From an uncultured bacterium (GTDB lineage: Bacteria > Desulfobacterota > Desulfobulbia > Desulfobulbales > Desulfobulbaceae), in the NCBI GenBank assembly GCA_903842475.1, contig CAIMMA010000133.1:1-9894 (forward strand): a DNA stretch of 9,894 nucleotides, given 5' to 3'. The position numbers and the translations under genes were made by a program. The notes beneath the pieces are model-generated. The model ran no database searches. It saw only the letters and a program-made list of their open reading frames with translations, and was not told where the DNA came from. Of this stretch, positions 1-6,539 are shown in pieces. The stretch's first letter is position 1, and each line of letters begins with the position of its first letter.

Positions 1-1
1 A

Positions 2-1345
2 TCAGGCGTCAGGATTTTCCAGGTCGTAGCGTTTTATTTTGCGCCACAGGGAAACTCGATCGATCCCGAGAATTTTGGCGGCGGCCGATTTATTCCCCTC
101 GACCTCGTCGAGGACTTCGAGGATGTATTGTTTCTCATGCTCATCCAGCGCCGGCCAGATCTGGCGGTTGCCGCGAAGGGCCAGGGTCCCGACCTCACCT
201 AAATCGGTGGTCAGGTGTTGCGGTTCGACCACCTCGCCATCGCAACGGATCAGGAGACGCTGCACGATGTTCTCCAGTTCCCGAATGTTTCCGGGGTATT
301 CATAGCTCATCAGCTGCTGGGCGACGGCCCCGGACAAGCGGGGCGCCACCTTGCCCGGACGGGTATGCTTTGCCAGAAAATGGTCGGCAAGCAGGGGGAT
401 ATCCTCTCTGCGTTCGGACAGGGAGGGCACATGGAGGGTCAACACATCGAGCCGATAGTACAAATCCGTTCTAAAGGCGCCTTCTTCAGCCTCTTTTTTT
501 AAATCCTTATTGGTGGCCGCCACGATTCTGATATCTACGGCGATCTCTTCCGTGCCCCCGACCCGTAACAAGGTCCGCTCCTGGAGCACTCGCAGCAGCT
601 TCACCTGCATCGAAAGGGGGAGTTCTCCCACCTCGTCAAAAAAAACCGTGCCGTTGTCGGCAATCTCCAGGAGTCCTTTCTTGATTTTGTTCGCCCCGGT
701 AAACGCCCCGCGTTCGTACCCGAACAGTTCGCTGGTGATCAGCTCTTCGGTAAAGGCGCCGCAGTTGAACGCCACAAAACGTTGGGTGGCTCGAGGACTT
801 AATTCATGGATGGTTCTGGCGACCAGTTCCTTACCGGTGCCGGTTTCGCCCTGGATCAAGACATTACAGTCAAGCTGTGCGACCTGGCTGATTTTTTCGC
901 GGAGGGCTAAGATCTTCGGACTTTGACCGATAATCTTAGCGGCTCCGTTCTGGGCAGACACCCGTTGGCGCAGACTCTGGACTTCTTTGCGCAACTGATT
1001 TTTTTCCAAGGCCTTTTCAACCACCGCCCGCAGCTCTTCAAGCTTATACGGCTTGGCGATATAGTGATAGGCGCCCTGCCGCATCGCCTCCACCGCGGTG
1101 TCCACACTGGCATAGCCGGTAATGACCACCACCTCGGTCGACGGCCACAATTTTTTGGTTTCAGCCAAGACGGCCATCCCGTCTCGCCCTTTCATCCGCA
1201 GATCGGTGAGCACAAGATCGACCTCTTCCTGTTTGAGGATATCGATCGCCTGCTGGCCGTCCTCCGCCACCAGCGTGGCATAGCCGGCTTTTGTTAAGAT
1301 ATGGGCAAGATTTTCACGGGCGATCAATTCGTCATCGACAATCAG
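2..1345 (-). CDS. Sigma-54-dependent response regulator (NtrC/AtoC class: receiver, AAA+, Fis-type HTH)
   Basis: Cytoplasmic transcription activator that, when phosphorylated, remodels RNA polymerase carrying sigma-54. Counting from the TTG codon at 1327 (441 aa), the receiver covers about residues 1-110 with phospho-acceptor D42 in TDLRM, switch T70 and K92. The AAA+ domain spans about 132-365: Walker A GETGTGKE at 160-167, the sigma-54-contacting GAFTGA loop at 207-212, Walker B TVFFDE at 227-232. A Fis-like helix-turn-helix lies at about 410-434. The receiver needs its first strand and acidic pair ILIVDDE, which are encoded upstream of 1327. The frame is closed by TAG at 1358-1360 and offers only ATT (1348) or CTG (1345) as starts there, so I give CTG, which overlaps the kinase stop as CTGA. 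TTG at 1327 would delete the acidic pair. Partner is the kinase just upstream. The family call is secure; the start is not. Target genes are unknown. Confidence 0.95.
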   Translation of the reverse strand: MIVDDELIARENLAHILTKAGYATLVAEDGQQAIDILKQEEVDLVLTDLRMKGRDGMAVLAETKKLWPSTEVVVITGYASVDTAVEAMRQGAYHYIAKPYKLEELRAVVEKALEKNQLRKEVQSLRQRVSAQNGAAKIIGQSPKILALREKISQVAQLDCNVLIQGETGTGKELVARTIHELSPRATQRFVAFNCGAFTEELITSELFGYERGAFTGANKIKKGLLEIADNGTVFFDEVGELPLSMQVKLLRVLQERTLLRVGGTEEIAVDIRIVAATNKDLKKEAEEGAFRTDLYYRLDVLTLHVPSLSERREDIPLLADHFLAKHTRPGKVAPRLSGAVAQQLMSYEYPGNIRELENIVQRLLIRCDGEVVEPQHLTTDLGEVGTLALRGNRQIWPALDEHEKQYILEVLDEVEGNKSAAAKILGIDRVSLWRKIKRYDLENPDA

Positions 1346-2727
1346 AATTTTCCGGGACTACTTTGCACGGTGATGTTGCCGTGGTGCTTTTGAATGATGC
1401 CGTACGCCACCGAGAGGCCGAGGCCGGTCCCCTTCCCTTCTTCCTTGGTGGTGTAGAAGGGATCGAAAAGTTGCCCCTGAATCGCTTCCGGGATGCCCTG
1501 ACCGGTGTCGCACACTTCGATCCGCACTTCTCCGGTGCTTTTGTCAGGTACCGCCGTAATGATAATTTGGCCGGAGCCCTCGATGGATTGGGTGGCATTG
1601 ATGATCAGGTTGATAAAAACCTCCTGCAGACGCTGGGCATCCATGGGAAACACGAGATCTTCCGGCACAGCCAACACGATATCGATATCGGCTGAAACCT
1701 GACTTTTGGCAAGCTGAACCGCACGTTTGACCACTGCGGAGAGTTGCGAGGGCCGCAGGGTAAATTCTTTCACCCGTGAAAATTCAAGGAGGCCCTTCAC
1801 AACATCCCTGGCCCTGAGGGTCTCATGGTTGATGTTGTGCAGCATGCGCATGATGAATTGTTGATCCCCCGCGGCCAGTTCATCCATGGCAATCTGACAG
1901 GAGGTGGAAATATTATTGAGCGGATTGTTCAGCTGGTGGGCCACCCCAGCCGTCAGCGTGCCGATCGACGAGAGTTTTTCTGATTGCACCAGTTGATCCT
2001 GCCGCCGTTCCAGTTCAAAGACCATGGCATTGAAGGCCTCCATCACCTGCTGCATTTCATCTCTGGTATTAATCACCTCAATTTTGTTGAATCTGCCGTT
2101 GGCGATATCCACCGTCGCTCTTTTGATCATAAAAAGCGGTTTGAAAATATAATAGGTGATCAATAACGACAGGATAATCCCGATCAGCACCGCCAGGGAG
2201 GCCCACGATACCAGTTGTCTTTTCAAAACCAGCAGAATGACATGAATTTGATTGCGTTCAAAATCAACCAACTCCATGCTCAAATCAGCCATCTGTTTGC
2301 CTTGATCACGCAGCCGTTCTTCGATCCGGGCGTAGTCGACGGTGTGCAGTCGTTCCTGCTGGGAGAGCTGATCCATGGTGGCCTCATAGGCGATAATTTG
2401 CCCATCAAACTCCCGCAGCATCGGGGCCACCCGATATTTATCGACCCTGGCCAACAGGGCTTTTCCCGTTTCCTTGGCTTGTGCCAGGCACCTTTTGTTT
2501 TCGCGGAAGGCCTCGTTCTTATTGTACAACAGGAAATTCTTCTCATAACGGCGCACTTCGAGAATGATATTGTGCAAATCGTAGGCGAGTTCCAGAAATT
2601 CGACTTTTTCCTCGGTGGTGCGCAGATCCTCATAGGAAACCAGTCCCATGCTCGATATTCCCAGTATATAGAACACGAGCACCAAAATAATTTTAGTGCT
2701 CAGGTTCATATAAAACGATGTGGCCAC
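1342..2727 (-). CDS. Membrane sensor histidine kinase (HAMP, HisKA, HATPase)
   Basis: Inner-membrane kinase that should phosphorylate the adjacent sigma-54 regulator. Of 461 residues, TM1 is about 12-31, then a helical periplasmic sensor (about 32-170) with an RRYEKNFLLY segment (59-68) reminiscent of four-helix-bundle sensors. TM2 is about 174-195 and HAMP about 195-247. The H-box is GVAHQLNNPL with phospho-acceptor H264, the N-box FINLIINATQ (371-380), the G1 box DTGQG (407-411), the F-box FDPFYTTK (421-428) and the G2 box GKGTGLGLS (431-439). Start is GTG at 2727, preceded by GGGAG at 2735-2739 with a 7-nt spacer; the ATG at 2709 has no such site. The protein ends in SSPGKF, whereas relatives normally continue PGKG plus a last strand of roughly ten residues, so the C-terminus looks clipped exactly where the regulator frame begins. 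The catalytic boxes themselves are intact. Signal unknown. Confidence 0.94.
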   Translation of the reverse strand: MATSFYMNLSTKIILVLVFYILGISSMGLVSYEDLRTTEEKVEFLELAYDLHNIILEVRRYEKNFLLYNKNEAFRENKRCLAQAKETGKALLARVDKYRVAPMLREFDGQIIAYEATMDQLSQQERLHTVDYARIEERLRDQGKQMADLSMELVDFERNQIHVILLVLKRQLVSWASLAVLIGIILSLLITYYIFKPLFMIKRATVDIANGRFNKIEVINTRDEMQQVMEAFNAMVFELERRQDQLVQSEKLSSIGTLTAGVAHQLNNPLNNISTSCQIAMDELAAGDQQFIMRMLHNINHETLRARDVVKGLLEFSRVKEFTLRPSQLSAVVKRAVQLAKSQVSADIDIVLAVPEDLVFPMDAQRLQEVFINLIINATQSIEGSGQIIITAVPDKSTGEVRIEVCDTGQGIPEAIQGQLFDPFYTTKEEGKGTGLGLSVAYGIIQKHHGNITVQSSPGKF

Positions 2728-2734
2728 AGCTTCG

Positions 2735-2739
2735 CTCCC
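2735..2739 (-). promoter_or_regulatory. Ribosome binding site of the histidine kinase
   Basis: GGGAG on the minus strand, seven bases before the GTG codon at 2725-2727. It is the best Shine-Dalgarno match near any minus-strand start here and decides the GTG over the ATG six codons later. Confidence 0.6.
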
Positions 2740-2837
2740 GTGTCAGCAATACCGCCAACCAACCAACAATGGACCCGGCCTTGAAGGCACCGGATGCCGC
2801 CTCGATTTCGGCCTGCTCAAACCGCCTGCCACCGACG

Positions 2838-3962
2838 TCACCACGCCCCCCGGACCGCCCGGTCGAGCATGGCCGGCAGGCCGCCGCGCTCCTCCGGGGT
2901 AAAACCGAAGACCTCGCGCCAGATCGTATCGTTTTCCATACAGAAATAGATGCAGGTCCGGGGATGGGTATATTTTTGCAATTCGTTGAGGAGGCCCCGG
3001 TACATGGCCACCCGCTGGGGCCTGAAATAACGGCGTTTGCCGTCAAGGCCGTCGATGCATTCCTGGTAGAAAAAACGCGAGGCCGGAAAACGTTCGGCCG
3101 CGATCTGCTTGAGGGCCGGCAGGTAGCGGAGCGCCCCCATGCTGATATAGACGATCGACTCGGCCGGAACCGCAGCAAACAGGCGACGGATGGTCTGCCG
3201 GTATCCCTCCTCCCACCCCTCGTGAAAAATGATCGGGTCGAAATGAAAGGCCAGGCTGTAGCCCCACTGGGCGCATTGGGCCGCGGCCTGCAGCCGTTCA
3301 TCCAGGGTGGCGACGCGGATTTCTTCCCGGGCCATGATTGTTGGGCTGTTGAGCGACCAGGCGACGATGGTCCGGCCCCGATGGTCGAGCCCCTGGAGAT
3401 TGCCGATATTGACGCTCTTTGATTTGAGTTCGAGCACGGCATTGCTGCGGTCGGCGATGAAGCGCACCAGTCGCGGACTGAGATGGGTGAGGCTGTCCAA
3501 GGCCAGGCTGTCGGTGAACTCGCCGGTGCCGATCCGGAAAAACCGCTCCGGCTCACGCCCGAGGGCCGCCTCGAGTTCGACGAACAAATCCTCGATATTG
3601 ACGAAAAAACTGAGCCAGGGATTATTGAGGTAGGCTTGCAGGATGCAATAGACGCAATCCATGGGGCAGTTCATGCCGATATTGAGCACCTGGTAGTCGC
3701 AGCAGCGATATTCGCGGGTACCGGGGCAGGGTTTAAAAAACGCGCCCCGGTTACGACAGAGCAGCAGATGGTGCTTGCCGGCGCTGAGGTTAGCGGGATA
3801 TTCGCCGGCAATCTCCGGAGTGCCACGCTCGGGGACCACGGTCACCGGCAGTTGGGCGCGCTCGATGATTTCCTGGGTGTAGGGGAGCTCAAGACAGTCT
3901 TCGGCCACATGGAGCCGGGTGAGGTAACGGGCGGGGTCGCCGTAGGATGCGGTCGGTTTCAA
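2838..3962 (-). CDS. SPL-family radical SAM protein (spore photoproduct lyase-like)
   Basis: Radical S-adenosylmethionine enzyme; substrate not established. From TTG 3962 it has 374 residues, close to the roughly 340 of SplB. The [4Fe-4S] site is NCPMDCVYCILQ, with C99, C103 and C106 in CxxxCxxC spacing. HEGWEEGY at 247-254 is shared with spore photoproduct lyase. By my recalled alignment, the hydrogen-donor Cys of Bacillus SplB falls on E148 (GEFTDSLALDSLT) and the Tyr after the last cluster Cys is Ile, so DNA photoproduct repair is doubtful. Extra cysteines C79, C87, C88 and C341 might bind something else. The open frame runs to an ATG at 4067, but that would overlap the glycosyltransferase by 100 bases; homologous sequence seems to begin near LTRLHVAED. 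TTG at 3962 is six codon-adjacent bases past the glycosyltransferase stop with GGA nearby, suggesting translational coupling. Family sure, start moderate, function unknown. Confidence 0.85.
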   Translation of the reverse strand: MKPTASYGDPARYLTRLHVAEDCLELPYTQEIIERAQLPVTVVPERGTPEIAGEYPANLSAGKHHLLLCRNRGAFFKPCPGTREYRCCDYQVLNIGMNCPMDCVYCILQAYLNNPWLSFFVNIEDLFVELEAALGREPERFFRIGTGEFTDSLALDSLTHLSPRLVRFIADRSNAVLELKSKSVNIGNLQGLDHRGRTIVAWSLNSPTIMAREEIRVATLDERLQAAAQCAQWGYSLAFHFDPIIFHEGWEEGYRQTIRRLFAAVPAESIVYISMGALRYLPALKQIAAERFPASRFFYQECIDGLDGKRRYFRPQRVAMYRGLLNELQKYTHPRTCIYFCMENDTIWREVFGFTPEERGGLPAMLDRAVRGAW

Positions 3963-3967
3963 GCAAG

Positions 3968-4810
3968 CTATTCCGGTGAAGATTGATAACGCGCGGCCAG
4001 GGCGAAATAGTACGCCCCTGCTTCGGGACGGCCGTGCTTGCAACAGCCCTGGCCGTAAATAGTGCATTTGCGGACCAGATGCGCCATGGCCTCGCAGCGC
4101 TGGCCGGGGTCGAGTCGACCGCTATCGAGCAGGTTGCAAAGCGACTGGATGCGGTAGCTATCCATGCCCAGACGATGCTGCATGGAAAGCTGGTCAGGCC
4201 GCCCCCCATCCTTGCAGGTCAGCGGCTCGGCGACCAGCAGGAAAGGTTCCCGGCACCCCACCCGCAGCCAGAAGTCGTAATCCTCGCAGCAGGGCAGGGT
4301 TTCATCGAACAGCCCATGGCAATCGAACACCGACCGGTGCGCCATGACGGTGGACATGCCGATCACGCACATTTGCAGGCTAGCGGTGAACACCGCCCCA
4401 TGAGGCGGGTCGTGCTTTTTTTTCTGATTAAACCGCTGCCCGTGCCTATACCAGAGCTCGCGGGTGTGGGAGATCAAGTACTCGGGATGCGCCGCCATGG
4501 CGGCAGCCTGCATCAATAATTTTTTCGGCTGCCACCAGTCATCGGAATCAAGAAAGGCGAGCATGGTCGCTTGCGCCGCCCTGATGCCGAGGTTGCGGGC
4601 CGCGGCCGCACCCCGGTTGGATTGGTGCAGGCAACGAATCGGCAGGCAGGCCTCGCCGGCCAGACGAGCCACCACACCGGCGGTGTCGTCGGTGGAACCG
4701 TCGTCAACCACGATCAGCTCGGCGCAGGCCATCCGCTGCGCCAGCACCGAACGAATGGCCCGCTCCAGCAGCAGCGCACGGTTAAAGGTGGGAATTATCA
4801 CCGAAATCAA
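3968..4810 (-). CDS. Family 2 glycosyltransferase
   Basis: GT-A fold inverting glycosyltransferase that would move a sugar from a nucleotide donor to an unknown acceptor, probably at the cytoplasmic membrane face for surface polysaccharide. Of 280 residues, the N-terminus MISVIIPTFNR is typical, with donor-binding VVDDGSTDDT at 34-43, the DxD metal site in FLDSDDWW (D88, D90, D91) and the likely catalytic-base region CEDYDFWLRVG (E176, D177). No membrane segment is visible. The start is TTG at 4810, the only start that gives the family N-terminus; no strong Shine-Dalgarno is seen. It is first in the minus-strand group and its TAG stop (3968-3970) lies just before the radical SAM start. Residues K130-K132 are encoded by an A8 run with a frameshift-like context (see findings). 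Specificity cannot be read from sequence. Confidence 0.93.
   Translation of the reverse strand: MISVIIPTFNRALLLERAIRSVLAQRMACAELIVVDDGSTDDTAGVVARLAGEACLPIRCLHQSNRGAAAARNLGIRAAQATMLAFLDSDDWWQPKKLLMQAAAMAAHPEYLISHTRELWYRHGQRFNQKKKHDPPHGAVFTASLQMCVIGMSTVMAHRSVFDCHGLFDETLPCCEDYDFWLRVGCREPFLLVAEPLTCKDGGRPDQLSMQHRLGMDSYRIQSLCNLLDSGRLDPGQRCEAMAHLVRKCTIYGQGCCKHGRPEAGAYYFALAARYQSSPE
4393..4423 (-). other. Possible -1 frameshift signal: A8 run, heptamer A AAA AAG, hairpin
   Basis: In the glycosyltransferase frame the codons AAA AAA AAG (A8 run at 4416-4423) form the heptamer A AAA AAG in the correct phase. A 6-nt spacer (4409-4414) is followed by a five-pair all-GC stem, CCGCC (4404-4408) with GGCGG (4393-4397), loop of six. 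A -1 slip would read 11 further codons and stop at TAG (4380-4382), giving about 143 residues. The elements are seen directly; function is inferred. Confidence 0.35.
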
Positions 4811-4984
4811 ATCAGTTACCAGATAAACACCGCCCGGTCGTCGGGGAAGTGCCCCGTACCGCAGCCAATTTATTATGGCGATTTACCGACAGTATAGTAT
4901 AGTAAATGCCTTATTCCATAAAAAAAGTATGCGCCTTATCCGGAAGACGCAGCCCACAGAATTCGGCCGACTACGAGACCTTCT
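4811..4984. promoter_or_regulatory. Divergent intergenic region between glycosyltransferase and rng
   Basis: This 174-base gap separates the left-going glycosyltransferase from the right-going rng and must hold their promoters if each has one. The AT-rich core 4870-4907 contains tandem TATAGT boxes on the plus strand (4893-4898 and 4898-4903), which read as TATACT on the minus strand, a good -10 element in either direction. The -35 matches are weak (TTATTA at 4870-4875 for the plus strand). An open frame from ATG 4906 runs out of phase into rng and is not supported as a gene. Confidence 0.45.
4877..4910. repeat. Inverted repeat around the TATAGT boxes (operator candidate)
   Basis: GGC-g-ATTTAC (4877-4886) and GTAAAT-GCC (4902-4910) are inverted copies: nine pairs with one unpaired G at 4880, separated by 15 bases that hold the tandem TATAGT boxes. 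The inner six-base arms match perfectly. Placement over a -10 region fits a repressor site; alternatively it could form an RNA hairpin in an upstream transcript. Confidence 0.4.
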
Positions 4985-6490
4985 ATGTACACAGACATTC
5001 TCATCAATGCAACCTCCTACGAGAACCGGATTGCACTGGTGGAAAACGGCAACCTGCGCGAATTCCATATGGAGCGGCTCTCGGAAAAAGGGCTGATCGG
5101 CAATATCTACCTCGGCCGGGTGGTTCGGGTCCTGCCCGGCATCGATGCAGCTTTCGTCGACGTCGGCCTGGAGCGTACCGGCTTTCTTTACGTCGACGAA
5201 GCCCTCTATATCTTTGCCGAAAACTATCAGCGACTCGCCCCCGGCCATAAACTCAAACAGACCCTGCCGCCGAATTTCTCTTCCACCTCGACCATTGACA
5301 CCATCCTCCATGAAGGCCAGGAAATTCTGGTGCAGATCGCCAAGGAACCGATCGGTTCCAAAGGCGCCCGCCTGACCTGCAACATCACCCTGCCCTGCCG
5401 CAACCTGGTGTTCATGCCGCTCACCGACCACATCGGCATCAGCCGCAAGATCGAGGACGAAACCACCCGTCAACTGCTGCGCGACAAAATCGAAGTGCTC
5501 CGCCCCCCGGGCACCGGCTTCATCATGCGTACCGTGGCCGAAAATATCGGCAACGAGGAACTGGAAGCGGACATGGAGTTTCTCCTGCTGCTTTGGGACG
5601 AAATCCTCACCAAATCCAAACGCGCCCAGGTGCCCTGTCTGATCTACAAGGACCTCGACATCATCCTCCGGGCGGTGCGCGACTTCTTCACCGAGGACAT
5701 CAACGAACTGGTGATCGACAGCCGGGATGTCTACGAACAGCTGATGGGCTACGCCAAGACCTTTGCCCCCCAACTCCAGGACAAGATCACCTATTACGAT
5801 GCCGACCTGCCCATGTTCGAGTATTACGGGGTGGAAAACGACATCAACAGCGCCCTGAATAAAAAAGTGTGGCTGCGCTCCGGCGGTTATATCGTCATCG
5901 AACCCACCGAGGCCCTGACCGTCATCGATGTCAACACCGGCCGCTATGTCGGCTCCACCGACCTGGCGGCCACGATTTTCAAGACCAACATGGAGGCAGT
6001 GCGGGAAATCGCCCGCCAACTCCGGCTGCGCAATCTCGGCGGGATCATCATCATCGATTTCATCGACATGGACAACGAGCAGCACCGGGAAGAGCTCTAC
6101 ACCGCCTTCCAGGAGGCCATGCGCGACGACAAAAGCAAGGTCAACATCCTCAAGCTCTCGGAATTCGGCCTGGTGCAGATGACCCGTAAACGGCTGTCGG
6201 AAAGCCTGACCCAGATGATGTGCGAGCCATGCCTGTACTGCGGCGGCGACGGGTTTATCAAGTCGCGCCGCACCATCTGCCACGAGATTTTCCGTAAGAT
6301 CACCCGGGATGCCCGCAAGATCGGCGGCTCGCATGTCACCATCAAGGTGCATCCCCATATCGCGGAAATGCTGCTCAACGAAGAATCGTACAATGTTGAG
6401 CAGTTGGAACAAAAAACCGAGAAACGTTTTACGATCATCCCGATACCCGACATGCACCTCAAGCGTTACGATGTCATCTGGAACGAATAG
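4985..6490 (+). CDS. rng: Ribonuclease G (RNase E/G family endoribonuclease)
   Basis: Single-strand-specific endoribonuclease that senses 5'-monophosphate and cuts AU-rich RNA, acting in rRNA 5'-end maturation and mRNA decay. At 501 residues it matches RNase G (E. coli about 489) and lacks the long degradosome scaffold of RNase E. The N-terminus MYTDILINATSYENRIALVE is typical. An S1-type RNA-binding domain lies at about 37-125 (GNIYLGRVVRVLPGIDAAFV). The catalytic DNase I-like domain carries the metal-binding aspartates D315 in VIDVNTGR and D358 in IIIIDFIDM. The zinc-link is C416-x2-C419 followed by GGDG, the place of CPxC in RNase E, needed for dimer pairing. ATG 4985 gives the conserved start, though the ribosome site (GAG about nine bases upstream) is weak. 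First gene of the plus-strand group; the M23 gene follows after 49 bases with no terminator between them. Confidence 0.96.
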   Translation: MYTDILINATSYENRIALVENGNLREFHMERLSEKGLIGNIYLGRVVRVLPGIDAAFVDVGLERTGFLYVDEALYIFAENYQRLAPGHKLKQTLPPNFSSTSTIDTILHEGQEILVQIAKEPIGSKGARLTCNITLPCRNLVFMPLTDHIGISRKIEDETTRQLLRDKIEVLRPPGTGFIMRTVAENIGNEELEADMEFLLLLWDEILTKSKRAQVPCLIYKDLDIILRAVRDFFTEDINELVIDSRDVYEQLMGYAKTFAPQLQDKITYYDADLPMFEYYGVENDINSALNKKVWLRSGGYIVIEPTEALTVIDVNTGRYVGSTDLAATIFKTNMEAVREIARQLRLRNLGGIIIIDFIDMDNEQHREELYTAFQEAMRDDKSKVNILKLSEFGLVQMTRKRLSESLTQMMCEPCLYCGGDGFIKSRRTICHEIFRKITRDARKIGGSHVTIKVHPHIAEMLLNEESYNVEQLEQKTEKRFTIIPIPDMHLKRYDVIWNE

Positions 6491-6539
6491 CAACGCCCGC
6501 TAAGCTTTTTACTTCCCAACCCTCACCTTCGATTCCCCC

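Noticed and set aside
2755..2766. Three tandem CCAA units upstream of the kinase
   Set aside because: Too few copies for a phase-variation tract, and not within a coding frame I can support.
2740..2770. Possible sigma-54 promoter (TTGG...TTGC) ahead of the kinase
   Set aside because: No GG and GC pair has the required ten-base spacing between them on the minus strand.
2775..2800. Small stem GGCA/TGCC as terminator after the radical SAM gene
   Set aside because: Only four or five pairs and no following U-tract on the minus strand.
2693..3556. Minus-strand frame spanning the kinase-radical SAM gap
   Set aside because: Most of it is the second reading of the radical SAM gene (Ser/Arg/Pro-rich); the gap part shows no conserved sequence.
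4906..5250. 114-residue frame starting at ATG 4906 across the rng start
   Set aside because: Out of phase with rng, overlaps its well-defined N-terminus, and its composition is Arg/Pro-rich as in a shadow frame.
4883..6493. 536-residue open frame antisense to rng
   Set aside because: It mirrors rng codon by codon in a GC-rich gene, has low-complexity composition (HFD, VDE, GGG runs) and no recognisable domain; rng is unambiguous on the other strand.
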